Source of the DNA: Staphylococcus sp. MI 10-1553
GTDB taxonomy: Bacteria > Bacillota > Bacilli > Staphylococcales > Staphylococcaceae
Assembly (NCBI RefSeq): GCF_010365305.1
Contig: NZ_CP048279.1
Span: 1,488,001-1,552,000 of the forward strand
Length of the DNA: 64,000 nucleotides
Reading direction: 5' to 3'
A program made the position numbers and the translations under genes. This document shows positions 16,354-27,606 of the stretch, one piece after another; the stretch's first letter is position 1, and each line of letters starts with the position of its first letter. The notes beneath the pieces are model-generated. The model was not told the DNA's origin, did no database searches, and was given only the letters and a program-made list of their open reading frames with translations.

Positions 16354-16815
16354 ATGAAACGCATTCAATGGCATGACTATTTTATGGCACAGTCTCATTT
16401 ACTAGCATTGAGATCCACTTGTACACGTCTCTCTGTTGGTGCAACAATTACTAAAGATAATCGAATCATCGCGGGTGGTTATAACGGTTCAGTTTCGGGT
16501 GAAGTCCATTGTATTGATGAAGGATGTTTAATGGAAGATGGGCATTGTATTAGAACGATACATGCTGAAATGAACGCGATACTGCAATGTGCAAAACAAG
16601 GTGTCTCCACTGAAAATGCAACAATTTATGTGACACACTTTCCTTGTTTAAACTGTACAAAATCAATTATTCAAGCTGGCATCAAAACGATTTATTATGC
16701 AGAAGATTACCATAATCATGACTACGCCGTAAAGCTATTAGAACAATCCGGTGTGTGCTATGAAAAAATCAATTTTAATCCTCAACACATTGCGGAATAT
16801 TTATTAAAATCGTAA
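16354..16815 (+). CDS. comEB: ComE operon protein 2, dCMP deaminase family
   Basis: This 153-residue protein is a zinc-dependent deoxycytidylate deaminase-family enzyme. The zinc and proton-shuttle residues are visible as IHAEMNA (His70, Glu72) and FPCLNC (Cys98, Cys101). A second set of cysteines and a histidine (VHCIDEGC, GHC near residues 52-65) matches the accessory zinc site of dCMP deaminases. It would convert dCMP to dUMP for thymidylate synthesis; its link to DNA uptake is only positional, and it is dispensable for competence in B. subtilis. Its TAA shares one base with the comEC ATG. Confidence 0.92.
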   Translation: MKRIQWHDYFMAQSHLLALRSTCTRLSVGATITKDNRIIAGGYNGSVSGEVHCIDEGCLMEDGHCIRTIHAEMNAILQCAKQGVSTENATIYVTHFPCLNCTKSIIQAGIKTIYYAEDYHNHDYAVKLLEQSGVCYEKINFNPQHIAEYLLKS

Positions 16816-19043
16816 TGACTTATTGGTTGCTTACATATGTTATCGGTCACATTGCATATCATCATATGTTAACTGCATGCTTCATTTATAGCGTGTTAGC
16901 ATGCAGTTTGTGTTTAAAGAGAAAGCCATGGTTATTTATCATTTCGACCTTGATTATGGTACTCATTGGCTATACAGTTGAGACGATACAGCATAAAAAT
17001 GAGAGTTTAACCCCAACAGCAGCAACGATTTCATCTCCCCAAACGATTAACGTCCATTTGACAACTTTACCTATCGTGACGGATCATCTTTTATCTGTGC
17101 AGGCAACATTCAATAAAGAACCAATATTTATTAAAGGACGTATAAAACCACAGCAATTTATCCCTGATGCGCATTTTCTTCTGAATCATCAATGTCAATT
17201 GACGGGTACATTTCAGCCGCCACTTTATCGTCAACAACGACCGCTCTTTATCGTTAAAAAAATAGCATTTGATCAATGTCATATCACAACACCGACGTTA
17301 AAACAACGGATTACGTATTTAAGAAATGTTGTAACTGAGAGACTATTAGATTCACAACTTTTCGGAAAAGGGGAACTTATAGCGATTGCAACGGGGAACT
17401 CGAATTATTTAGATAGAGATATGAAAGCATTAGCGCAACAGTTAGGTATTTCTCATCTATTTGCTGTAAGCGGGACCCACGTAAGTATATTCATTTTAAT
17501 TTTTTATGCGATTGGCAAACGCCTCCCGTTACCTATGTTTTACACAGAAGTGGCATTAATGCTCTTTTTACCCGTATTCTTGATCTTTGTGGGTGCCAGT
17601 CCAAGTGCGACACGTGCGGTTGCTATGACGTTGGTCATGCTAGTGGTTTCAAGAAGTTTTAATATGACTTCACTCCAGTCACTTTTGCTAGTTTATTGTG
17701 GTATGAGTCTTTTAAATGGCGACTATCACTATCACTTAGGTTTTTTATACTCTTTTTTAATTTCTGGCATATTGATTTTGATGAAAAGCGTTTTTACACA
17801 GCGCCCCTTTTATCAATCACTCTTTTTAGGTTCTTATATCGCTGTTATCGCATCTATTCCTTTAAACTATGCACAACTTAATGAGATTCAATGGCAAGGT
17901 TTAATCTCAAACCTATTCTTCATCCCACTCTACAGTATGATCGTCATTCCACTGTCGTTTATGCTTGCAACCATCGCAATCGCTGCGCCTGCCTTTGTAC
18001 CTTTGTTCACGCATATCACACACTTTATTTTTAATATCCAAGCTTTTTTGTTAAAACGGCTCACAGTGTTAGAAAATTTCACACTACCGATTCCAGACTT
18101 TGGAGAATTTGGATTTCTTTGCTGTACGATAGCAACGTTTATACTTCTTTATTTACTTTCTCAAAGGCGATATATCATTTCTATAGTCCTGGTTTGTTGT
18201 CTGTGCATCATACTTTGGCAAGTTCATCCCCGTTATATTAACCAAATGACAATGATTGATGTGGGTCAAGGTGACGCTATATTATTCCAAAGCCAAACAG
18301 GAGAAACACTTATGATTGATACGGGTGGCGCATATGAAAATCATCAATTTAAGCAGTCGAATATCAATATTGTAAAGAAAAACATTTATCCGCTATTTAA
18401 GAAATTGGGGATAAAGCAAATCGACTATCTCGTCATCACACATGCACATCAAGATCATATGGGTGAAATCGAACATTTATCAAAATATGTGAACATTAAA
18501 AAGGTGATTATTAATCCATCACATTTTGATGAAGGGAAGTTTCAAATGATTCAACATGTGATCGCTAGTGAACATGCAAAATTGTATTCATATGAGGACA
18601 TCTCTCGTATTGTGTTAGGTGATTTTCAATTTCAATTTTTCAATACAGACATTCCTGAAAGTGATGACCCTAATGAGCATTCAATTGTGACATTAGCTAC
18701 AATTCACGATATTCATGTTTTGTTGATGGGCGATGCTACGACAAAAAATGAGGATGTGCTATTGAAGCAATATACTTTACCACAAATTCAAATATTAAAA
18801 GTAGGTCATCATGGCAGTCAGACAAGTTCATCTGAGGCCTTTCTGAGACAAATTCATCCAGAAGTCACACTCATTTCTGCAGGTAAACATAATATGTATC
18901 ATTTGCCACATCCTTTAACAATACAAAAATTACATGATATTCATGCAAAAATTTACAACACCGCAGATAATCATCATATTCACGTCCTGTTTGATGACTT
19001 CAATGAAACTGGTTATACGTTGCGAACAGAGCCGTTGAACTGA
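16815..19043 (+). CDS. comEC: DNA internalization protein ComEC/Rec2
   Basis: This 742-residue polytopic membrane protein forms the channel that brings single-stranded DNA into the cell. Hydrophobic segments at the N-terminus (about 1-55) are followed by an extracytoplasmic OB-like part (about 70-160) and the competence domain with SHLFAVSGTHVSIFIL near residue 212 and further helices to about 470. The C-terminal metallo-beta-lactamase-like domain contains MIDVGQGDAIL and THAHQDHMGE (about residue 543), compatible with nuclease activity. The frame is unbroken and the length is typical, so the uptake machinery encoded here is intact. It starts at TAATG coupled to comEB. Confidence 0.94.
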   Translation: MTYWLLTYVIGHIAYHHMLTACFIYSVLACSLCLKRKPWLFIISTLIMVLIGYTVETIQHKNESLTPTAATISSPQTINVHLTTLPIVTDHLLSVQATFNKEPIFIKGRIKPQQFIPDAHFLLNHQCQLTGTFQPPLYRQQRPLFIVKKIAFDQCHITTPTLKQRITYLRNVVTERLLDSQLFGKGELIAIATGNSNYLDRDMKALAQQLGISHLFAVSGTHVSIFILIFYAIGKRLPLPMFYTEVALMLFLPVFLIFVGASPSATRAVAMTLVMLVVSRSFNMTSLQSLLLVYCGMSLLNGDYHYHLGFLYSFLISGILILMKSVFTQRPFYQSLFLGSYIAVIASIPLNYAQLNEIQWQGLISNLFFIPLYSMIVIPLSFMLATIAIAAPAFVPLFTHITHFIFNIQAFLLKRLTVLENFTLPIPDFGEFGFLCCTIATFILLYLLSQRRYIISIVLVCCLCIILWQVHPRYINQMTMIDVGQGDAILFQSQTGETLMIDTGGAYENHQFKQSNINIVKKNIYPLFKKLGIKQIDYLVITHAHQDHMGEIEHLSKYVNIKKVIINPSHFDEGKFQMIQHVIASEHAKLYSYEDISRIVLGDFQFQFFNTDIPESDDPNEHSIVTLATIHDIHVLLMGDATTKNEDVLLKQYTLPQIQILKVGHHGSQTSSSEAFLRQIHPEVTLISAGKHNMYHLPHPLTIQKLHDIHAKIYNTADNHHIHVLFDDFNETGYTLRTEPLN

Positions 19044-19066
19044 TAATGAAGTCAGCTTATTATTCA

Positions 19067-19075
19067 TGTTATAAT
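19067..19075 (+). promoter_or_regulatory. extended -10 promoter for holA
   Basis: TGTTATAAT at 19067-19075 is a perfect extended -10 box 36 bases ahead of the holA ATG. It lies just past the comEC stop and would give holA expression independent of the competence genes. Confidence 0.55.
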
Positions 19076-19110
19076 ACAGCTAAAGCAATGAGATAGAGAG
19101 GAATCACATC

Positions 19111-20085
19111 ATGTTAAATATTCATGTCATTCACGGTGAAGTCCCAGAATTAATTGATCGTGAAACAGAACAACTTACCAAAAAGTATTTGGGCAATGAA
19201 CCTAAAGACGACTTTAATTTTGTTAAATACAATTTGTATGAAACGTCCTTAAATACAATCATTGAAGAAGCGATCACACTTCCATTTTTTTCAGATAAAA
19301 AGATTGTCGTTGTACAAAATAGCTATGTTTTTACCGGTGAAAAACCACCTAAAGAGGCACAGGCAAACGCAGACAGTTTAATAGAGTTTATTGAAAAGTA
19401 TGATGGGGCTTCTTTAATTATTTTTCAAGTTCAAGCAGCGAAGTTAGACGAAAGAAAAAAAGTTGTTAAAGCATTGAAAAAAGTGGCAAACATCAAGAAA
19501 ATTGAACAAATGACTGAACAAGAAATGCAAAAATGGATTCATCAATATTTGAACCAGTCCTTCAAAGAAATTAAACAAGATGCATTAGAAGCGCTTATTC
19601 AGTTAACAGGCATTCATTATCGTATGATTAAGCAAGAATTAGATAAGTTGTTGTTATTTGTCGGAGATCGCCCAACCATTAATAAAGATGATGTCCAGAC
19701 AATTGTGAATAGAAGTTTAGAACAAAACGTTTTTTTATTGACGGATTATATTCAAAAAGGACAAAAGGCACAAGCCATTTCACTCGTTAAAGATTTAATA
19801 CAATTAAAAGAAGAACCGATTAAATTATTGGCGCTAATTACGAGTAACTATCGTCTTTATTATCAAAGTAAAATTCTCAATCAAAAAGGATACACTGGTC
19901 AGCAAATCGCAAAAACGGTAGGCGTCCATCCTTATCGTGTAAAACTTGCATTAAATCAAGCACGAAAATATGATTTAGAAACGTTGTTAACCATTATAGA
20001 TGTTTGTGCAGAAACAGACTATCAATTGAAATCGTCTTATATGGATAAGGTGCTTATTTTAGAGCTGTTTATTGTGAAGCTGTAA
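19111..20085 (+). CDS. holA: DNA polymerase III subunit delta
   Basis: This 324-residue protein (YqeN family) is the delta subunit of the clamp loader; it opens the beta sliding clamp during replication. It has an N-terminal P-loop-like fold without a Walker A motif, the clamp-contacting segment ITLPFFSDKKIVVVQN near residues 53-68, and a helical collar domain at the C-terminus. The length is typical. AGAGAGGAATC precedes the ATG. In this region it always sits between comEC and rpsT, and rpsT is transcribed toward it. Confidence 0.93.
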   Translation: MLNIHVIHGEVPELIDRETEQLTKKYLGNEPKDDFNFVKYNLYETSLNTIIEEAITLPFFSDKKIVVVQNSYVFTGEKPPKEAQANADSLIEFIEKYDGASLIIFQVQAAKLDERKKVVKALKKVANIKKIEQMTEQEMQKWIHQYLNQSFKEIKQDALEALIQLTGIHYRMIKQELDKLLLFVGDRPTINKDDVQTIVNRSLEQNVFLLTDYIQKGQKAQAISLVKDLIQLKEEPIKLLALITSNYRLYYQSKILNQKGYTGQQIAKTVGVHPYRVKLALNQARKYDLETLLTIIDVCAETDYQLKSSYMDKVLILELFIVKL

Positions 20086-20227
20086 ATGATGGATACAACG
20101 AAATGGTTTAGAAAAGCTAGATGATGAAGACGTTTGTGTAACTTCAAAATATGGGTATGATATATACACATATACACGTGTCGTTCTCGCTTTATAAAAA
20201 TGAAGTGGGGGATAGCGTTAGTCGAAT

Positions 20228-20264
20228 AAAAAAGAGCTATACCTCAAATGGCACAGCTCTTTTT
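20228..20264 (-). terminator. bidirectional terminator between holA and rpsT
   Basis: AAAAGAGCT (20230-20238) pairs with AGCTCTTTT (20255-20263), with A-runs on one side and T-runs on the other. It can stop transcription of rpsT on the minus strand and of holA on the plus strand. Confidence 0.75.
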
Positions 20265-20266
20265 CA

Positions 20267-20524
20267 TTATTTTGCTGACATTAATTTTGATTTCATTCTA
20301 TCAGCTTTGTTAGAATGAATTAAATTCTTTTGAGCAGCTTTATCAATACGTTTCACTGCTTTGCTTACTAATTCTTGTTTATTATCAGCATTAGTTTCAA
20401 TTGCTTTTTTCGCGCTTTTCACTGCAGAACGCATGTCATTTTTTTGTGAAATGTTTTTGCTTTCTGCTGTATGAGTTGTTCTCACACGTTTAATTGCAGA
20501 TTTGATATTTGGCATGAAAGACAC
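20267..20524 (-). CDS. rpsT: 30S ribosomal protein S20
   Basis: This 85-residue lysine- and alanine-rich protein is S20, which binds 16S rRNA at the base of the body of the 30S subunit. It starts MPNIKSAIKRVRTTHT and ends in the typical KNLIHSNKADRMKSKLM. The start is read from 20512 in family members beginning MPNIKSA; the first ATG at 20524 adds MSFM. GGAGGTGTCTTTC lies upstream on the minus strand: AGGAGG (about 20524-20531) sits close to the outer ATG and about nine bases from the inner one, so the 20515-20513 start (MPNIK) is the more likely. The gene has its own SigA promoter and is divergent from lepA. Confidence 0.93.
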   Translation of the reverse strand: MSFMPNIKSAIKRVRTTHTAESKNISQKNDMRSAVKSAKKAIETNADNKQELVSKAVKRIDKAAQKNLIHSNKADRMKSKLMSAK

Positions 20525-20572
20525 CTCCTATAATCGTCTTCGTATCAAAATAATTTGATTACAACAAGATTC

Positions 20573-20601
20573 ATTCTATCAAAACTCTATTCATTGTGCA
20601 A
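20573..20601 (-). promoter_or_regulatory. SigA promoter for rpsT
   Basis: On the minus strand TTGCAC (20601-20596) and TAGAAT (20578-20573) are separated by exactly 17 bases. This is a near-consensus SigA promoter about 50 bases ahead of rpsT. The 312-base gap 20525-20836 holds this and the divergent lepA promoter; I see no other feature there. Confidence 0.75.
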
Positions 20602-20752
20602 TAATTAATTGAACCGTTGAATTATTTTTTCGACGAGATGTACTGGAGTGACAATATCATTTCATTAATGGAAGCGTGACCTCGACAAAAATGATTTCTG
20701 TTTGAAGTTTTGAATTGACGCATTTCACACATTGTTTCGCGTCATGATGGAG

Positions 20753-20781
20753 TTGCAATTAACGCTTAAAAACGTTATTAT
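20753..20781 (+). promoter_or_regulatory. SigA promoter for lepA
   Basis: TTGCAA (20753-20758) and TATTAT (20776-20781) have a 17-base spacer. The spacer contains the inverted repeat AACGcttaaaaaCGTT (20761-20775), which could be an operator or chance. The lepA start lies 56 bases downstream. Confidence 0.6.
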
Positions 20782-20836
20782 AGCAAAGATGTAATCGTTA
20801 ATTTACGGGTAAACTTATGAAAGTGAGTATGATGAT

Positions 20837-22660
20837 ATGGATAACCAAGAACGTTTAAATAGACGTGAAAATATCAGGAATTTTTCGATCATAGCGCATA
20901 TCGACCACGGAAAATCAACATTAGCTGATCGAATTTTAGAAAATACAAAGTCTGTTGAATCTCGAGAAATGCAAGCACAACTGTTAGATTCTATGGATTT
21001 AGAGCGTGAACGTGGTATCACAATTAAATTAAATGCAGTACGTTTAAAATATGATGCTAAAGATGGACAAACCTACACGTTCCATTTAATCGATACACCA
21101 GGGCACGTCGACTTTACATACGAAGTGTCACGTTCGTTAGCTGCTTGTGAAGGTGCGATTCTTGTCGTCGATGCTGCACAAGGCATCGAAGCACAAACTT
21201 TAGCGAATGTATATTTAGCACTCGACAACGATTTAGAATTGATTCCTGTCATTAATAAAATCGATTTACCAGCTGCTGAACCAGAACGTGTGAAACAAGA
21301 GGTTGAAGATGTTATTGGTTTAGACAAAGATGATGCAGTTCTAGCGAGTGCGAAAGCCAACATTGGTATTGAAGAAATTCTAGAAAAGATTGTTGAAATG
21401 ATTCCACCTCCAGATGGGAATCCGGCTGCACCATTAAAAGCATTGATTTTCGACTCTGAATATGACCCATATCGCGGTGTCATTTCTTCTATACGTGTTG
21501 TTGACGGTGTTGTCAAAGCGGGCGACCGTATCCAAATGATGGCGACTGGCAAAACATTTGAAGTGACTGAAGTCGGCATTAATACACCAAAAGAATTACC
21601 GGTTGAAGAGTTAACTGTCGGTGATGTAGGTTATATCATTGCAAGCATTAAAAATGTAGATGACTCACGTGTGGGGGACACCATTACCCATGCCAATAGA
21701 CCTGCTGAAACGCCTTTAAAAGGGTATAAAAAAATGAACCCAATGGTATATTGTGGTCTTTTCCCAATCGACAATAAAGACTACAACGATTTACGTGAAG
21801 CATTAGAAAAATTACAGCTCAATGATGCATCATTAGAATTCGAACCAGAATCTTCAAAAGCGCTTGGATTTGGTTATCGTACAGGATTCCTCGGTATGTT
21901 GCATATGGAAATTATCCAAGAACGTATCGAACGTGAATTTGGAATTGAACTCATCGCAACAGCACCATCAGTTATTTATACGGTGATTTTGAGAAATGGC
22001 GATGAGATTCAAGTAGATAACCCTGCACAAATGCCTGACAGAGATCAAATTGATAAAGTGTTTGAACCTTATGTCCGTGCAACAATGATGGTTCCAAATG
22101 ATTATGTCGGGGCAGTCATGGAACTGTGTCAACGTAAACGGGGTCAGTTTGTTAATATGGATTATTTAGATGATATTCGTGTGAGTATCGTTTATGAATT
22201 ACCATTGTCAGAAGTCGTTTTTGATTTCTTTGACCAATTGAAGTCCAACACGAAAGGTTATGCTTCTTTTGATTATGAATTTATCGAGAACAAAGAAAGT
22301 AACCTTGTGAAAATGGATATTTTACTTAACGGCGATAAAGTAGATGCTTTAAGTTTTATTGTGCATCGTGATTTTGCATACGAACGTGGTAAAACACTTG
22401 TAGAAAAATTAAAAACGTTAATCCCTAGACAACAATTCGAAGTGCCTGTTCAAGCTGCAGTTGGACATAAAATTGTCGCGAGAACGAACATTAAATCAAT
22501 GGGTAAAAACGTACTTTCGAAATGTTATGGCGGTGACATTAGCCGTAAACGTAAATTATTAGAAAAGCAAAAAGCCGGTAAAGCTAAAATGAAAGCAGTC
22601 GGTAGTGTGGAAATTCCACAAGATGCTTTCTTAGCTGTACTGAAAATGGACGATGAATAA
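20837..22660 (+). CDS. lepA: elongation factor 4 (LepA)
   Basis: This 607-residue translational GTPase acts on ribosomes, with reported roles in back-translocation and in 30S subunit maturation. GTPase motifs are AHIDHGKST (20-28), DTPGHVDF, and NKIDLP. EF-G-like domains II, III and V follow, then the LepA-specific C-terminal domain with [18 protein letters not shown] near residue 567. The length is exactly that of staphylococcal LepA. The ribosome binding site is weak (AAAGTGAG). It is followed by a terminator-like hairpin and then hemW. Confidence 0.97.
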   Translation: MDNQERLNRRENIRNFSIIAHIDHGKSTLADRILENTKSVESREMQAQLLDSMDLERERGITIKLNAVRLKYDAKDGQTYTFHLIDTPGHVDFTYEVSRSLAACEGAILVVDAAQGIEAQTLANVYLALDNDLELIPVINKIDLPAAEPERVKQEVEDVIGLDKDDAVLASAKANIGIEEILEKIVEMIPPPDGNPAAPLKALIFDSEYDPYRGVISSIRVVDGVVKAGDRIQMMATGKTFEVTEVGINTPKELPVEELTVGDVGYIIASIKNVDDSRVGDTITHANRPAETPLKGYKKMNPMVYCGLFPIDNKDYNDLREALEKLQLNDASLEFEPESSKALGFGYRTGFLGMLHMEIIQERIEREFGIELIATAPSVIYTVILRNGDEIQVDNPAQMPDRDQIDKVFEPYVRATMMVPNDYVGAVMELCQRKRGQFVNMDYLDDIRVSIVYELPLSEVVFDFFDQLKSNTKGYASFDYEFIENKESNLVKMDILLNGDKVDALSFIVHRDFAYERGKTLVEKLKTLIPRQQFEVPVQAAVGHKIVARTNIKSMGKNVLSKCYGGDISRKRKLLEKQKAGKAKMKAVGSVEIPQDAFLAVLKMDDE

Positions 22661-22672
22661 AGCGAAAATTAC

Positions 22673-22712
22673 ATGCTCCCGCGCATCTTGAGGTGTCGAG
22701 GGGGCATATTTT
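22673..22712 (+). terminator. terminator candidate between lepA and hemW
   Basis: ATGCTCCC (22673-22680) pairs with GGGGGCAT (22700-22707) through one wobble and is followed by ATTTTAT. The 19-base loop contains further weak pairing. Some read-through to hemW, 16 bases further on, is likely. Confidence 0.5.
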
Positions 22713-22727
22713 ATGAGGTGAATACTA

Positions 22728-23849
22728 ATGGTGGCAAAAAGTGCGTATATTCATATTCCTTTTTGTGTAAAAATTTGTACGTATTGTGATTTCAATAAAT
22801 ATTTCATCCAAAATCAGCCGGTCGATCAATATTTGGCTTGCTTGGTCGAAGAGATGAAACAATCAAAAGCAACTCAACTAGAGACGATGTTTGTCGGTGG
22901 TGGTACGCCTACCGCATTATCTGAATCCCAATTAGAATATTTATTACAAGCGATTCAAGACCAGTTTGATATTAAAGGGGAATATACCTTTGAAGCGAAT
23001 CCTGACGAACTGACAGAAGAAAAAGTGGCGTTATTGAAACAATATGGTGTGAATCGACTCTCACTCGGTGTTCAAACTTTTGACGATGCTTTACTTCAAA
23101 CGTTAGGTCGCAGTCATCAAAAAGCTGATATTTATCAAGCTATAGAAAACGCACGTCGACACGGTATTCCATCCATTAGTTTAGATTTAATGTATCATTT
23201 GCCTGGCCAAAGCATGCAACAATTTCAAGACAGTCTAGAAGAAGCACTCCGTCTTGATATTGACCATTTATCCAGTTATGGCTTAATTCTAGAACCTCAG
23301 ACACAGTTTTATAATCAGTATCGTAAAGGGAAACTGAAAATGCCTAACGAAGATGTCGGTGCAGAAATGTACCAGTATTTAATGAATCGGATGAAAAATA
23401 GTCCATTACAACAATACGAAATTTCAAACTTTGCTAAAAAAGGACATGAATCTATCCATAATCAAGTCTATTGGAAAAATGAAAGTTATTACGGCTTTGG
23501 TGCGGGTGCGAGTGGTTATATTGATGGGGTGCGCTATACGAATATTAATCCGGTCAATCACTACATTAAAAAAATTCAACAACATGAACTTCCACGTTTA
23601 ACTGAAACGACACCGACTGTTAAAGAACAAATTGAAGAAGAAATGTTTCTTGGATTAAGAATGAATACAGGGATTGATAAAGCGCAATTCAAAAAGAAAT
23701 ACAATCAAACTATTGAAGATATTTATGCTAAAGAAATCGTCACTTTGAAAGGTCAAAACCTCATTGAACTAACAGACGCTCACATTGCCTTAACAGATCA
23801 AGGAAGAATCGTTGGAAACACGGTATTTGAGGCATTTATTCAAGTATAA
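22728..23849 (+). CDS. hemW: heme chaperone HemW (radical SAM, HemN-like)
   Basis: This 373-residue radical SAM protein has the cluster motif CVKICTYC with Cys13, Cys17 and Cys20, then GGGTPTAL near residue 59 and ANPDELTEEK near residue 87. The extra cysteine after the CxxxCxxC motif that marks true coproporphyrinogen dehydrogenase HemN is absent, since CDFN follows. It is therefore assigned to HemW, which inserts heme into respiratory enzymes. Older annotations call it oxygen-independent coproporphyrinogen III oxidase. It lies between lepA and hrcA as in B. subtilis. Confidence 0.9.
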   Translation: MVAKSAYIHIPFCVKICTYCDFNKYFIQNQPVDQYLACLVEEMKQSKATQLETMFVGGGTPTALSESQLEYLLQAIQDQFDIKGEYTFEANPDELTEEKVALLKQYGVNRLSLGVQTFDDALLQTLGRSHQKADIYQAIENARRHGIPSISLDLMYHLPGQSMQQFQDSLEEALRLDIDHLSSYGLILEPQTQFYNQYRKGKLKMPNEDVGAEMYQYLMNRMKNSPLQQYEISNFAKKGHESIHNQVYWKNESYYGFGAGASGYIDGVRYTNINPVNHYIKKIQQHELPRLTETTPTVKEQIEEEMFLGLRMNTGIDKAQFKKKYNQTIEDIYAKEIVTLKGQNLIELTDAHIALTDQGRIVGNTVFEAFIQV

Positions 23850-23878
23850 AAACTTTTTTCGATAAATGATGCTTTAAC

Positions 23879-23895
23879 ATTGACTTACTTTGACC
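23879..23895 (-). promoter_or_regulatory. CtsR operator candidate
   Basis: Read on the minus strand the sequence is GGTCAAAGTAAGTCAAT. It matches the direct-repeat CtsR box RGTCAAANNNRGTCAAA at all but the last base. It overlaps the -35 box of the hrcA promoter. In staphylococci the dnaK operon is known to be under both CtsR and HrcA. Confidence 0.75.
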
Positions 23896-23908
23896 AATTT
23901 GATAAATT
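23880..23908 (+). promoter_or_regulatory. SigA promoter of the hrcA-grpE-dnaK operon
   Basis: TTGACT (23880-23885) and TAAATT (23903-23908) are 17 bases apart. The -35 lies inside the CtsR box and the start of transcription would fall in or next to the CIRCE element, so both repressors can block the same promoter. Confidence 0.7.
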
Positions 23909-23912
23909 ATAG

Positions 23913-23939
23913 TTAGCACTTGGGTAGAAAGAGTGCTAA
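23913..23939 (+). promoter_or_regulatory. CIRCE element, HrcA operator
   Basis: TTAGCACTT-N9-GAGTGCTAA matches the CIRCE consensus TTAGCACTC-N9-GAGTGCTAA with a single change in the left arm. It sits 14 bases ahead of the hrcA start codon, within the transcribed leader. HrcA binding here represses the operon until heat shock. Confidence 0.95.
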
Positions 23940-23952
23940 TGAGGTGAAAAAC

Positions 23953-24942
23953 ATGATTACGCCAAGGCAATTGAAGATTTTAACTGCAATTGTTGAAGAT
24001 TATGTTGACTTAGGACAACCTATTGGATCTAACACATTAATACAAAGGCACAATGTGGATGTTAGTCCTGCGACGATTCGCAATGACATGAAGACGTTAG
24101 AAGAAAAATCACTTATCACTAAAACACATTTTTCTTCTGGTAGAATCCCATCAGAAGCAGGATTTAGACTGTATGCCAATCATTTGTTAGAACAACCCTA
24201 CAATTTTGAAATGCAAGGTGATCTTGATATTCATCAGATGCTAGTGAATCATCATTATGATCTATCATCGACATTAGACACCTTTGCGAAAGTGTTTTCA
24301 AATCAAGCACATTATACCACTCTTGTAATAGGACCTGATCATTCAGAGGCCTCTATACTGGATGTGCATTTGATGAAGTTAAATCCACACCATTTAATCG
24401 TAGTGATGATTGATAAGATGGGACAAGTGAAACATTTGCATGTGACAAGTGATCAACCTTATGATGATCATTCGGTCATTAAAGTATCCAACTATCTATC
24501 CGAGCATGTTAGTCATTTTTTTGATGGCAATGACGTGCAATCGATAGAGATGTATCGTATGTTAGGTTTTAATGCGCAAGAAGCAGACTTAATCATTCGT
24601 ATTGTTCACTTGCTACATCAATATCGTAACAATCAATCTACGCGTGTTTATTTAGGTGGTAAACATCAACTTATTGAAGGATTGAACGAGTCAACTGTGG
24701 CGTCCATACAACCTATATTAAAATATATTGAGTCCTATCGTATTGCCGATGTGATTCACAATATGTCTGACCAATTGATTAATGTTCGTATTGGGACCGA
24801 GATTGAACAAAATTTACACGATATTGCGATATTAAGTCGTTCATATCAAATAGACAAAGATTTAACAGGTCATATTGCTGTTATCGGTCCTACTGCTATG
24901 CATTATCAAAATGTGATACAATTGTTAAGTCGGATTTCATAA
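23953..24942 (+). CDS. hrcA: heat-inducible transcription repressor HrcA
   Basis: This 329-residue repressor binds CIRCE and depends on GroEL for activity. The N-terminal winged helix covers about residues 1-75, with SPATIRNDMKTLEE (helix 3 region) near residue 38, followed by the GAF-like domain and the conserved C-terminal IAVIGPTAMHYQNVIQLL. The ATG at 23953 has GAGGTG seven bases upstream and gives the family N-terminus MITPRQLKIL; a longer frame from TTG at 23920 would begin inside the CIRCE element. The gene regulates itself through the element directly upstream. Confidence 0.95.
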   Translation: MITPRQLKILTAIVEDYVDLGQPIGSNTLIQRHNVDVSPATIRNDMKTLEEKSLITKTHFSSGRIPSEAGFRLYANHLLEQPYNFEMQGDLDIHQMLVNHHYDLSSTLDTFAKVFSNQAHYTTLVIGPDHSEASILDVHLMKLNPHHLIVVMIDKMGQVKHLHVTSDQPYDDHSVIKVSNYLSEHVSHFFDGNDVQSIEMYRMLGFNAQEADLIIRIVHLLHQYRNNQSTRVYLGGKHQLIEGLNESTVASIQPILKYIESYRIADVIHNMSDQLINVRIGTEIEQNLHDIAILSRSYQIDKDLTGHIAVIGPTAMHYQNVIQLLSRIS

Positions 24943-24983
24943 CGAAGTGATACGAAATGTTTAAACGTAATGGAGGTTTGAAA

Positions 24984-25598
24984 ATGTCGGAGGAAAAAGA
25001 CATGCGTAAGGACGAAGAGATTAAAGAAACTGAGTCGCAAGAAACAACAGAAAGTTCAGAACCAGAAATGGAAAATGAAGAAGTTGCAGTAAATCAAGAC
25101 TCTGAAACTGTAAATGATGCAAGTAATGATGAAACGCAAGATCCTAAAGATGAGGAAATCGCTTCTTTAAAAGCTGAAGTTGATGCGAAGGAAGAACAAT
25201 ATTTGCGTTTATATGCAGAATTTGAAAATTATAAAAGACGTATTCAAAATGAAGCGCAAACACAAAAGAAATATCAGGCACAAAAAGTACTCACTGATGT
25301 ATTGCCAGCACTAGATAATTTTGAACGTGCTCTAAAAATTGAAGGTGATGAGGAATCATTTAATGCACTGAAAAAAGGTGTAGAAATGGTTTACGATAGC
25401 CTTTTAAAAGCACTAGAAGATAACGGATTAGAAAAAATCAAAACTGAAGGTGAACAGTTTGACCCGAACTTCCATCAAGCAGTCATGCAAGATGAAAATC
25501 CGGATTTTGTATCTGGACAAATTACCGAAGAATTACAAGCTGGCTATCAATTGAAAGATAGAGTCTTACGTGCTTCAATGGTAAAAGTAAATCAATAA
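24984..25598 (+). CDS. grpE: nucleotide exchange factor GrpE
   Basis: This 204-residue protein releases ADP from DnaK. The first 55 residues are acidic and probably disordered. The long coiled coil runs from about residue 60 to 110 ([17 protein letters not shown]), followed by the four-helix and beta-wing parts ending [10 protein letters not shown]. The ATG at 24984 is preceded by TGGAGG; a longer in-frame start at 24957 would have no ribosome binding site. It is the second gene of the heat-shock operon. Confidence 0.96.
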   Translation: MSEEKDMRKDEEIKETESQETTESSEPEMENEEVAVNQDSETVNDASNDETQDPKDEEIASLKAEVDAKEEQYLRLYAEFENYKRRIQNEAQTQKKYQAQKVLTDVLPALDNFERALKIEGDEESFNALKKGVEMVYDSLLKALEDNGLEKIKTEGEQFDPNFHQAVMQDENPDFVSGQITEELQAGYQLKDRVLRASMVKVNQ

Positions 25599-25631
25599 TT
25601 TTGACGAAGAAAACCATTTATGTGAAAATAA

Positions 25632-27497
<1,866 letters not shown>

Positions 27498-27536
27498 GTC
27501 ATTCGATCATATAAATTGACTGTAAAAGGTCGCTCA

Positions 27537-27575
27537 AAGGGGCTAGGACATTCAATCGTCCCAGCCTCTTTTTAT
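27537..27575 (+). terminator. terminator between dnaK and dnaJ
   Basis: AAGGGGCTAGGAC (27537-27549) pairs with GTCCCAGCCTCTT (27558-27570), followed by TTTTTA. This is a strong intrinsic terminator inside the heat-shock operon, so dnaJ and later genes should be made at a lower level by read-through or from another promoter. Confidence 0.8.
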
Positions 27576-27606
27576 TCAAAAAATCAATTCAAAAGGAGAG
27601 AGTGCA

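Noticed and set aside
21073..21579. A 168-codon minus-strand frame opposite lepA
   Set aside because: Same reason: antisense shadow of a conserved gene.
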